Origin: Brugia malayi
Lineage: Eukaryota; Nematoda; Chromadorea; Rhabditida; Onchocercidae
Assembly: GCF_000002995.4 (NCBI RefSeq)
Contig: NW_025062479.1
Location: 21,138,721-21,202,720, forward strand
Length of the DNA: 64,000 nucleotides
Reading direction: 5' to 3'
The translations under genes were made by a program, and so were the position numbers. Shown here piece after piece: positions 13,601 to 24,500 of this stretch; position 1 is the stretch's first letter; every line of letters starts with the position of its first letter. The notes under the pieces are model-generated. The model did not search any database and was not told where the DNA came from. It saw only the letters and a list, made by a program, of their open reading frames with translations.

Positions 13601-16600
13601 ATATACATACAGTTTACTTACAAATCGTCACATTCGTTCTAAATTTATTTTATTTCAAAAAAATAAATTAAAAAAATGTTAAATACGAAAACTTGTTAAT
13701 TCCATGATCGGATTCATCCATCTGTACCATAATTCTTTCTTGTATTGAAGAAATTTACAAATTATTTAAGACGAAAGTTAATAGTTAACTTATGGATAGC
13801 ATCAAACTTTTCATTTCAAATTTCAAAAAAATTTTAAACATAAAATATGTGCGTTAAATCGTACTTTGAAAACAAAAGCATACAGTAGCAGTGGTAGTAG
13901 TAGTAGTAGTAGTAACACAAAAGCAGTAGCACCAGCACGGAAAGTTAAACGAATTGTCTCCAACTATCATCAGTGATGTCAATCAAAATATAACAACAAC
14001 AGCAACAACGATGACAACAACAACAACGATGACAACAACAACAACAACAACGATGACAACAACAACAACAATACCAATACCAATAATGATGAATAGCAAA
14101 GATATGTGTCTGTTCAAAATGGTGGAAAAGAAGCCAAGCGACAAGCTTTCAATCATTTCCATTGTCCAGAGAAAATGTCAATGAGAATCGATGACAATAT
14201 TAGCAGCAGAGAAACAATAACAACAACAACAACGAAAGCAAAGACAACAACAATAGAGGTAGCAATAATAAAAGAAGCAAACAATAAACTACAAGCAATA
14301 ATAATATTGATATTACTTTACAAATTAACTTACCAAATCTGTTTAATTTCCAGTGTTTTGCGTATTTATTGGACAATTATTTCAAATTTTATTTAATTTT
14401 AAGAGATTTCTCTTAGCAAAAACAATTTTTATCCTTTCTTTTTTTTTACAAAACAACGATAATAACAATAAAAATTCAGCAAAATATTTTTTTTTCTTGT
14501 ACATATTAATGAAAAAATTCATTAAGTATTATCATCCAATCTTATAAGAAGCAACAATGAGCATTTATACGTTTTATGATTATAATTTTGGAATTTAAGT
14601 AAAAATTTGTCAATTTAAAAAGTTGTTCATATTCGTTTAATTCGTTTGGTTTCATTTAGAATTTTCTTCTTTTATTCAAAGTTTGAATTTTGAAATTCTT
14701 CATCAAATTAATTTTCAACTTTGTAAAATGATTTCCTTGGCAAGTTTATATGAAGTGAAATTTGCTCAATGTTGATTCTCTACCAATAAAAATGATTAAT
14801 TATATGCATAGGAAAAGCTCGTTAATGAAAATAAAAGGAGAAGAAAAATGCCAGAAAAAAGCAGCGTAACTTTTAATTATATAATAAAAATTCATTTTGC
14901 TAAATATTTCATTTTATGAATTTTCCAAAGTAACAATAATTCACTCATTGATCAAATCATATTAGCAGCTAACTTCTTGTAGCTTAATACTTTTTTCTCG
15001 ATTCAAGCAAAATTATGCTGCGCCACCAGTTCAATGCACAAACATTGGCTTATAAACAGAATTAATAAATAAGCAATCTAAAAATCAGTCCACAAGACAC
15101 CGGTAGGCGTTCTAAGTGTTGATGATGTTGCTGATGAAATTTTATTATCCACAGTTTCATCTTTAGAAGCACAAGATGCTCGAGAAGAGGTTGATTCATC
15201 TGCGTAGGGTAATGTTTCTACACTTTCTTGCATGCATGCTTCGGTAATTGGTTCTGATGGCACTGACTGCTTCAAAACAATCGGTAATGATGGCGGAGGA
15301 GGAGGTGGCGGTGGTGGTGGTGGGAAATCATCAGTATTAGCTGAATCTGTGAATTCATTTCCGATGATAGTTGTTATCTCGTTACTTCCTGATTGTTCTT
15401 TTTTTTCCTTTTGAGTTTCTGAAGATCGTTCCATTTCTCTTTTAAAATCAGAATTAACATTTAGATTTGTATAGATTCGTTCATTTTCTTTCAAATCTTT
15501 CGTCATTCTTTCAACATTCTCCATCACACATTTTACCTCATCATCGTTATCATTTAAATTTGGCTGTGATATTGCACCAATTTGTTGTCTTTCAGTTTTC
15601 TCATTTGATGGAATATTAAAACGAACAGGTTGAGTTTGTCGACGTGGATCACCGCGACGACCACGTTTTGCAATTGCGGACTTCTCAACATTTCGTCTTC
15701 GTAGCAAATATTCCAACACATCTCCAGATTCGGGTGTAGAAGGTGATAAAGAATGATCTTGCGAAGAGAAATTACCTGGTGAAGGCAGTCGTTTTTTGGG
15801 TACCAAATCTAATGATTTTCTTCTCCTCAAGCTATCTGGACTACGTGAACCTGACAGTGACCTATGTTGACTACTGCTCTCAACAGTATTAGCTAAAACC
15901 TCTGAAACCGTACTTTTGGTACTAATATCTTTGAAAGTTGAAAATGAACCTTCAGCTTCAGTGGATATATTACGCATTGTAAGTACGTACGGAATATCGC
16001 TGTTAAAGAGATGACATTTCTGAATTTCTGGATAATCCTCACTTTGCACCGAAATCAACGTTGGACGATTCAGTTCACGTATGCCTGATGATGTCGTACA
16101 AGATGGAAAAGTTTCTTTTTGAAGATTTACTACCGGATGATTTGGTTTTATTTCCGGTACACGTGAAACTGAAGTCGATTCAATTAAACCAGCTTCTGAA
16201 GTGCAGACAAAATTTTTTGGCTTCGGAGGTACCACCGGTTTCGGTTTTCGTTCTCGATAACCTTCTGGAGTGATTACTAGATTATCCTTAGTTATAACTT
16301 TACCCGATAAAGGTCCAATTGCACCGTAAGTTTTGGGAGCTTGTTGTGGTTGAGCTATTGTCATATAGCTTTGACCGCTATCCGATGCATGGATGAAGCT
16401 AACATTACTATAAATGTTCTCACTGGTACTTAAATCATCCTCATCTGGAATTATTTTTGGCTTTTGCAAAATGGTACCTTTCGATGTATATACAATTTTC
16501 GAATGCTTTGGTTGCAATTCTTTGGTACGTGAAACAGATGGTTGAGGTTCATTGGTTATGTGCCAACAATCTGATTCAATTTTCGTGATAGGTGCACGAA

Positions 16601-19600
16601 CTGGAATTTGTGGTGGAGTGCTACCATGCACCTTTGAAACTCTATTAATTTCTTTCCTACCACTTAGCTTTCTATGTTCATCCAAATTAACATTTGGCCC
16701 ATCAATCTCGATAGGTATTAATTTTTGATGCAACGGATATTCCGCATATGAGGCTGGTGCGGATGATGAATGCTTTCTTTCAGCATAGAATCGTCGCTGT
16801 GAATCTGCATCATCAATCTCAACCTGATTACTTTTAGATGATTCCTGACGATAAACCTGTCCTGAAATATTTTGTTGATTACGTCCTGCTTCTATTTTTC
16901 TTCCACCACTACCTAATCGTCTTTCGCTATGCGGATCTTCATCATCGGTGGTATTCGGTGTTGAACGAGTATTTGAAACAACCTTCTTGACAATGACATT
17001 ACCAACACGTTTTGCTGTAAAAGTGGTAGCATAAACAGGATTCACTGGAACAGCTTGAATATCGGAATGTGCTGATCGTAACTCATTATCGGATAATTTA
17101 TAAGAGCCTTCACTGATATTATCATAATCACGAGGTGGTTGATGTAGTTCCAGAAAATTATCACCAGATGCTGATTTAGGTGGACATTCACATTTAAGTT
17201 CAAATTCACGACAAACAATTTGTACATCATCACCGAGCACATTTGGCAATGATACCGATGTGATAGCATCATTATCTGATGCATTAGCAATATTATTAGT
17301 CTTACTCGTCACTGCTACTGCTCCTGCTTTTACAGATTTAACAGTGGATTGTTTCAAAGGTTTAAATTCAGAATGTTGTTGCTGTCTGTAGCGTGAATTT
17401 GTGATACTACCACCAGCTAATGAGCATAAATCATTACTTTCCATATCACTCAAACACATTCGTTCACTGTTTACAGCCGCAGCACTACTATTACTTGGAT
17501 AGTTTTGCGAATTTCGATGGCGATGATTACGAGTACCAATAGTGGTACTATAGTTTTTCAGAGTTATCTCACCGGGAAAGTAACTCATCGTACCTGTTGT
17601 CATTAGTTGCTGACCTGTACCACGGCTATGACTCTGGTTACTTACACATGAACCACGATTCATTGATCGTTCTCCATTCATGCAATATACTGGTGCATTT
17701 CTGGAAGGCAATGTTCCAGAACCAATCAAATTCACCGAACGTTCGCTAACTGTTGCATAAGCAGGATGAGTCATATCAAAGAAAGCTGGTCGTGAAAATC
17801 GACCATTTGATGAGGATGAAAGACCTGATTTAATTGGCCTAAAAGAAAAAAAAAAAAATGAGACCTCTCTTTAATCCTTCTTATTTGTTATTAATGAAAA
17901 TTTTAAAAAAAAAAACACAGCAAACATTTTCTTCTCTTTTACATTTGACAAACCTTGTGAATGGTTCACGTCGTTTCCTATGTTCTCGAGTATAATCAAT
18001 TAATTGCTTTTGAGTCCTACCTTGATACCTGTAAAAAAGAGTCTTATCTTATTGGCTGATTTGTGAATTTCAAAGTGCCCAATATTTGTAAAAATATTGA
18101 ATGGAAAGAATAACTCAAATTTTTAATAACAACCATATATCATCTCTACGTAAAACGAACAAGCATAATCACGTATCTTTCACTTCATACGTTAATTTCA
18201 CATATCCAATAACTTTAATAAAATAATGTGATTAGAGAAATTCAAAATGCATACCTAAAAGCGGAACCTTTACTGAAGAAACGACCTTCACGTGTTTTTT
18301 TCACTGGCAATACTTCGATACAACGGAAAAATGTATGATGCTCCACGCATTTCTTCCAGAAATTTTTGCACTCATTTCTAGTTTCAAATAAAAATTCAAT
18401 CGTTTCTTTATAGTACTGCTGCAAAAATAAAATGAAGTCAAGTAAAATCTCGTAAAATAACTTTCTTGGATTGTATGAATTTCTATTCGAGTATAATCAG
18501 TGAAGTCATCATATTATCTTTATTAAATCTTTGCCTCTAACTCGTAACTACGATTATTTCCTACTTTCTAATGTTCTGTGTTCTGGAATATGCTGATGTT
18601 ACGGAGTGTTAAAATATGAAATGAAATTTTAATAACTTACAGTAATCAAATGGATACATTATTGATCTAACTTAAAACTGCTTCTCACATTACGAAAGAA
18701 TTAAATTAAAGCTCAGAACTTGACTATAGAATGTATTTCAGTTTTGAAGAGGTAATCAAGATTTTTTCCAACAATATTATCTTACATAATTTTCCGGATG
18801 CAACTTTATTAGCAGTTTACGACGTTTAAATGATAATTTCCGGATTTTAGCCCAAGAGAATGTCGAAACACATTGAAACTGATGAAACACCCGAATACCC
18901 ATATGAGCAATTGTTAGGTTCACTTCAGTACCTTCCACATCCTGAAAACTTGATTGTCCCACGGTAACTGAATACACGAAATGCAAAATTATCAGTTATA
19001 CACTGTTTTCGAATTAATTTTTCATATTTTATCACAAGTGTGATTGTGTACATGATAAAATATTATGAAAATTTGTTTACCAACAAATCTTATCATTTTC
19101 TTCATATTAAATTTCAATTAAAATTTTTATGAACAAAAAAAAAAAGTTCAAACATACCTTAGCAGCATGCAACTTCACGCCATAGTAGTCACAACGTCGT
19201 GCTGTTTCAAGAAGAGTCAAGTCACTTTCACCGGGACTCATGCCACTAAAATTTTCATAGCTTCAAAAAATCCATAATTATATGAATAATTTATGCTAAA
19301 AAAACAGTAACAATTTAAATCATACTTAAAAAATTAAAAAAATCGTTTAAATTTTCAGTCTTTTTTCTCTCCTAGAATTTTTATTTAACAAATTTTTATT
19401 TTAAAACATTTGAACATACATACATCAATTTCATATGATTCTCCATAACTTTTCTCTGGAATTCGGTATTTTGATTAGGTATAAAGCGCGCACTTGACAA
19501 ATAACTATCGTCGGGATAGTCTTCGGCTGCGAAATCACCACAATCCGACTGGACAATATATGAAACCAAAAGCGCAGCTGTATTTTCATTACATAATAGT

Positions 19601-22600
19601 TCACCCATTGCAAGATCACGTTTAATTTGTAGGGCAAATAAATACCTGAAAGTAAGATGAAAATTATATCCAATTTTTCCTTGAAAAGTTTTTGTATGAA
19701 CTAACATTACATGAATAAAAGGTTACATTTATAACTGTGAAAGTAAAAAAAAAAAAGTAGAAATTTAGGCGTTTATGAGCTTTTGTAGAATAAATAATAA
19801 ACGGTAATCTGAAGCAACCAGTATATAATGTATAATGCAACAATACGAGAAGAAAGCAAAAATGAAAAAGGAAGATGAAGAGTTGAAATAGTAAAAAGTG
19901 TAAAAAGTGAAGAACGCATTATCATATCAGTTTATCAATAAACAAAAAAAAAAAATGGTTTTGGTGAAATGAACTTCAGTAATATATTCAATAAAACCTG
20001 AATGTAAAAAAAATAAATTGGCACTTTTTTAACACTGAAAAATTTTCATAAAAATCATCAATGAAATTAAAAAAAGAAACCTCGTATATTCTTCAACAAG
20101 ATCAGCTGGATTTGGTGTGTAAAATTTGACGATAAAATAGAAACGAGCATCGCTATGAGTTGTTGTGATTTGTCGTAAGATAGGTTTATCTTTATCTAAC
20201 CAACACTAAAAGTTCAATCACAAATACCATGGATAATTTAATAATAATAGATAGGAGAAGGAAAACGAAAAGAAATAGTTTAATTTAAAATCTCAACTTA
20301 GCTTAAGTAAACTTTGTTTTAAATTTAATTCAAATAACTCGAAGAAATGAAAGCAAATGAAATCAAACATACACGATTGCCATAGCAGTCGGTAAATTCA
20401 AGACCGAAATAATCACATTCGAGTAGATTCAAATGACGACATACTTCATCGAATAATGCCTGTCCAAGTGCTTTATGCTGCAGCATTAGTTTATTTCAGT
20501 GTATTTCGTTTCAAATTAATTTTATTTAGTATAATGCAGTTTAAATCTAAACGGAGACATTATCATTTTGCTGATTAAATGAAACTAACTAACCTTACTT
20601 TCGCTTTCATAACAAATTTCCGTAATTTATTTAATTTAATTTTTTTTCGGCAACATAATTTCATTCAGTTTAAATTTAAAAACCAATAAATAACGATGCT
20701 ATCTTATGTTTACACAAGTTAATTTAAATGGGAAGCAGTATCCTTACCCCTAAATGAAATACACCAACAGAATCATCAAGCATTCGAACTTTGATACACA
20801 TCAATTTTCCACGACGATGATCCATTCCAGGTGGCGGGGGAGCACCAACTCCTTTTGGTATCATTCCACTTCCCGGTCCACCCATATTTGATCTGCAACG
20901 TCTAGACTTAAACTGAATTCAAATTCAAATTTATTAAATTTATTTATCCCTAATTAAATATTTTCTTAGTTTAAACACACTACTCACCTGAAATACATTG
21001 TAATTGAATTTTATGAAAAAAACAGAAATTCAATAATATTTCAAAATGCAATTTAAAGAAAGACAGGATATGGAGAAAGTAAGTTAAGGGTGAACGAGAA
21101 AGCACTACTATTCAATTATATTCAGGTCACGAGGTCAAGATAAATTCTTGTCTGGTAATTTATTGTGAAAGAAAATAAATATCATCACGCGGTTACTTTA
21201 ACTGAACTTCTTATTTGACTTCTTTTTTATTATCTGTTCCTGTTTTGGATGGTTATTTATTGTTTTTATTGTTTGATCCTGTGTTTAATACTTCATTTTA
21301 TGATACTAAAAATGGTGATAATCCTTTATTGTATTTAATTTTTGATCATCCAAAGGTGTATGCAATTATTCTATTTGTTTTTGGTGAAAAAAAGTTATAA
21401 TTTTTTAGTCTTACCTTTCAGTATATTTATTTGTTTAAATTTATTTTTACTTATAACTTTAATGTGTCTTGATTAATGAAAGTTTTACATCATTGCCAAT
21501 TGAAGCGCATCTTTTACATCTGGCGCAAAAAAAAAAAAAAAAAAAAAAAAACGAATAATATAGAAAGATGGAATATCAAAAGCGCACGTAAAGAAAATGG
21601 CATAAAAATGCTCAAAATTCGTATCAAATATTTTGGTTATTAGCTTTAGAAAGTCAAGTATAATAAATTAACAATTCATTTGTTTCCCTTCTTCATGGAT
21701 TTCAAATTTCAAAGTCAAATTTCTATATGACAAAGGAAACAGAAATTTTTGCTAGAAATATAAAGCTTTCGAAAAAAAAAAATGTCTAACTTCTTTTAAA
21801 AAATGTGACTTAATCAAATATTGCAATTTGCACTTTTGGGGATTTTAAGAAATCTCAAGGGGTGAAAAATCTTTTGCCGCATATTAATTAGAGAAATATA
21901 ATCCAAACTTCGTCGTTTGTCATTGCACATCAGAGAATTCAAATTGACAAGTAAAAAATTAAATGTGAAAAAAATGATAGAATTTTCATAGAATAACAAA
22001 AATAATTTGAATACACATTTTTCGAAAGAAAAATAAAAATAAAGAAGAAAACAAAAAAATAATTCGAAGTTTTTGCTAGGATTAAGTAAGGACATTTAAG
22101 CTCAAATGACTTTTTTTAAATGCTATTCAAATAAAATATATTCTTGAATTTAAGAAAGATACTTTAATTAAGTGATATTCCAAGTGAAATTCAGTATTTG
22201 TTTCTCTATCAGTGTTTGATGTTATCAGTATCATATTTATTTTGATAAGTAGAAAGTAGCTTTTTTTTTTTTTTTTTTTAATAATCACTCACTATGCAGC
22301 TAAACCTTTCCATCACTTTTTTTTTTTTTAAATATGACACGCTTCTGCGTCAATTTTCACTTTTTTTTTTAAATGAGAACAATATATTCACATTTTAAAA
22401 GATAAAATTTCCTACTTTCAACAATTTCAAAATTTACAAAATTAATGGCTTAAAAAAATTAAACTTATTTAAAGCCTTATTGTAATAAAGTTCTCTAGCA
22501 AGAAATATAATAAGATCAAGATTTAATCTGAATCTTTGACCTCAATTTGGTGCAATAATCCAAAAACTTTCAGTTAGATTGTTAGAAAGAGATACTATTA

Positions 22601-22700
22601 AAGTAAAAACAAAAAACACTAACAGTAAATAAATAAGAAAGTAAAAGTCTACCAAAGTGGAACAATAAATAAGAATGTAGTCTTTGATATTAACAAAGTG

Positions 22701-22732
<32 letters not shown>

Positions 22733-23537
22733 CAAGAGAACGGATATTTTCCAGATCTTTTAAATGATAACTAAACTTAGAATGAAAATTTTAAAAAGAA
22801 AAAAAAAAACAGGACGATAAGATACAAGCGATTTTCCTATCAATGCTAATCAAATCGAAAATATTCTAGATAAGAAAATTGGAAAGATGAACTAACAGCT
22901 GCTAACATCAGGTTTGCCCACTCTCGAATATCATCTTATCATCAACATCCACACTATCGAGTTTGTCAGTGATATGGAACCAGCCGAAATAACATCGAGC
23001 TGAGAATGAATGTACCTCTTCAATTTACGAAATGCTTTCAAAATTATTATCACACAGCCAATTCCTCTACCATTTTCTCTCTCTCTCTCTCCCTCCTTTC
23101 CTCTCTCTCTCTCTCTCATTTACTTTTCACCATTCTTTTACTTATATTTCTTGCTCAATTTCATTTCTTGAACTTCTTACATCAAATTGAAAACTCAAGC
23201 TAGTCTCCCTGGTGGGATCACTTTACAGCAGTAAACAATTGACACCACTGCTAGCATCATTATTTAGTTTTAAAGTGCCCGATAAAACAATATAGGCTAT
23301 TTATTATTTAACCGCGCCTCAAAATTTAATGATATCAATAACCACAAAAAACAAACAAACAAATTATATAAATGACTAATTTTTATCCATTTTATTTTAA
23401 ATTTATATTTGATTCTTCTTCAGAGAGACAGAAAAAAAAAAAAAAAAAAAGTGATTGAAAGTACAACAATGCACGAAGATGAAAAGCGGAAAAAAACTGT
23501 ACCGTATTTGACGAGGCGCAACTCGTCGTAAACTCAT
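4507..23537 (-). CDS. frm-3: FARP-family FERM-RhoGEF-PH-PH protein, inferred long isoform
   Basis: I could place 26 coding exons, all GT-AG and in frame. Exons 1-9: 23503-23537, 20748-20892, 20373-20477, 20081-20205, 19424-19645, 19158-19245, 18786-18941, 18255-18418, 17954-18028. Exon 10: 15101-17838 via an internal donor. Exons 11-26: 10514-10646, 10173-10249, 9678-9799, 9407-9493, 8942-9075, 8678-8767, 7910-8078, 7664-7756, 7393-7509, 6780-6932, 6485-6677, 6025-6105, 5638-5726, 5345-5461, 4966-5117, 4507-4582 (TAG). The total is divisible by three, about 1,911 aa. Layout: FERM (about 40-350), FERM-adjacent ([10 protein letters not shown]), linker of about 900 residues, DH (about 1395-1590; [23 protein letters not shown]), PH1 (about 1625-1730; [10 protein letters not shown]), PH2 (about 1798-1895; [17 protein letters not shown]). 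Vertebrate FARPs share this order and act as Rho-family GEFs at the plasma membrane. The exon 10 to 11 join is inferred. Confidence 0.85.
9819..9925. repeat. Degenerate TGATA-type short tandem repeat in a frm-3 intron
   Basis: An intronic run of ATGAT/ATATG-like units lies just 5' (in + coordinates) of the short gap between exons 12 and 13. On the minus strand it reads as apparent open frames rich in Tyr, His and Ile, which I treat as repeat shadows. It overlaps no exon. Confidence 0.6.
10647..15077. other. 4.4-kb intron-like region between FERM and GEF halves of frm-3
   Basis: AT-rich with many A and T runs. It has an AGT repeat near 13886-13913, an ACA/ATGACA-rich tract near 13991-14075 and a second ACA tract near 14220-14260. 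Between these, 14100-14215 is less repetitive and open on the + strand, but I recognise nothing in it. A 119-codon minus frame at 11424-11783 is Phe/Leu-rich and looks fortuitous. No extra FARP exon was recognised. Confidence 0.5.
13886..14260. repeat. Trinucleotide-rich low-complexity tract
   Basis: Consecutive AGT units, then ACA/ATG-ACA units, then a further ACA stretch. Read on the + strand they give Thr-rich frames (76 and 96 codons) without domain content. The region lies inside the large frm-3 intron. Confidence 0.65.
15078..23537 (-). CDS. frm-3: FARP/FRM-3 short isoform (FERM + FERM-adjacent + disordered tail)
   Basis: If exon 10 is read to its own TAG (15078-15080) the product is 1,291 aa with no GEF part. 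FERM landmarks: [17 protein letters not shown] (F1 start), [53 protein letters not shown] (F3), [13 protein letters not shown], then [21 protein letters not shown]. The tail (from about 372) is Ser/Asn/Thr-rich and looks disordered. It carries KPVVPPKPK (SH3-type ligand) and 11 consecutive prolines (about 1211-1221), and ends GVLWTDF. From memory, C. elegans FRM-3 of this family helps position GABA-A receptors at synapses. That role is not readable here. Start chosen at 23537 because it opens the FERM frame; a later in-frame Met lies in exon 2 (MGGPGSG). Confidence 0.85.
21199..21400 (+). pseudogene. NUMT: nuclear copy of a mitochondrial cox1 fragment
   Basis: The + frame reads [30 protein letters not shown], then [12 protein letters not shown]. 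These are consecutive landmarks of cytochrome c oxidase subunit I around the CuB-ligand loop (usual motif HPEVY). The run between NPLLY and HP is about four residues shorter than in a functional protein, and several conserved positions are changed. The frame then dies at a stop near 21400. T-rich codon use resembles nematode mtDNA. It sits antisense inside frm-3 intron 1 (20893-23502) and cannot be a working gene. Confidence 0.85.
22707..22732. repeat. (AG)n microsatellite
   Basis: Thirteen or so uninterrupted AG units within frm-3 intron 1. Confidence 0.9.
23077..23117. repeat. (CT)n microsatellite
   Basis: Two CT runs separated by a short C/T-rich interruption, in frm-3 intron 1. It is the reverse complement type of the AG run about 350 bases away. 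Confidence 0.9.
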
Positions 23538-23572
23538 ATTGTGGTTGTAACATCTGTTCCAGTCTTTTTCAT
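23534..23572 (-). other. uORF overlapping the frm-3 start codon
   Basis: A 12-codon frame ([12 protein letters not shown]) begins two bases inside the exon and stops at TGA (23536-23534), which overlaps the main ATG as ATGA. Such an overlap favours termination-reinitiation and may limit translation of frm-3. Confidence 0.6.
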
Positions 23573-23574
23573 TC

Positions 23575-23584
23575 CTGCAAAAAA
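23575..23584 (-). promoter_or_regulatory. 3' splice (possible trans-splice) acceptor before the frm-3 start
   Basis: On the minus strand a T-rich stretch ends in GCAG at 23575. The exon starts at 23574, 37 bases before the main ATG at 23537. This is the usual position for spliced-leader addition in nematodes, although a cis intron from an upstream non-coding exon is equally possible. Confidence 0.4.
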
Positions 23585-23649
23585 TATGTATATATTACTA
23601 CTTTTGTGGATAATCAAAGAATGAGCGAAACCGGTTATGTTGTTAACAT

Positions 23650-24500
23650 CATTTGATAACAAATTATTATTTATTTCTAACTCCTTATCATCACTACTAT
23701 TTTATTATCAATACCTTTCATTCTGTAAAAAATTTATCACTCTATTAAACTTTCGTACCTGTATAATATGTGGAATTTAACAGAACAGAAGTAGTGTTAA
23801 TAAAATGATAATAAGTAAGTAAAGAGTAAAAACAAGTAGTGATAAGGAAATGTAATTATATAACTTCTTTCTTTCCTTTTTTTTAAAGTATGAAGCTTAA
23901 GCAGAAAGATTCGAAAAAAAAAAAAAATCTCAGCGCGAATAGCTATAACAAGAAACTTGAAGTACCATAAATAATCCTTTTTATTCTTCTCTTTCCTTCC
24001 TGTCCCTTTCTTTTTTTACTATCTCTCTCTTTTACTCTCTTGTTATTCAATACTCCCATTTGATAATCTTATTGACTTTCAAATTAAGAGAAAGTGAACA
24101 AAGGGAGAGAGAGAGACTTTATCAAACGATGATAACAATGATAACATATTATCTTAAGATAGAAGTTTTAAAAATCTCATAAAAAATTATCGGTGATAAA
24201 AAAGATTACTTTATATTATTATTATTCAGTCTATCATTTATCAAAAATTAATTTATTATCGGGATAAATTCTAACGGATATGTCCAAATACCTCATTAAT
24301 CTTGTTGAAGGGTAAATAGATGCTCGTATGGTTGTGTGATAACAACAGTTATAATAATGATAATCAGTAACAATCCATTCTACTTATTAAAACGATAAAA
24401 GATTTTAATGAAAAAAAAAAAAAAAAAAATTGGAAACTATGATTAAAACATAGATAGAGTAAAAACTAAAACTAAAATATAAAGTTTATCATATCAGACT
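23650..24500. promoter_or_regulatory. Cluster of GATA-type motifs upstream of frm-3
   Basis: By hand I count about fifteen TGATAA/TTATCA hexamers in roughly 0.85 kb directly upstream of the first recognised frm-3 exon. That is well above what base composition alone predicts (one to two). TGATAA is the preferred site of nematode intestinal GATA factors. Function is inference, and part of the excess may be short-repeat drift. Confidence 0.4.

Noticed and set aside
13954..14396. Thr-rich + strand frames
   Set aside because: Products of ACA-type repeats inside the large intron; no conserved part.
15232..15414. Gly-rich open frame on the + strand
   Set aside because: It is the antisense shadow of the poly-proline run in frm-3 exon 10.
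16061..17290. Other frames overlapping frm-3 exon 10 on both strands
   Set aside because: They overlap a clear 898-codon coding frame and have no domain content.
19245..19256. Alternative acceptor for frm-3 exon 6 further upstream
   Set aside because: It would add a few residues (YENFS) before GMSPGESD. The TTTTAG acceptor gives the spacing expected for the FERM family.
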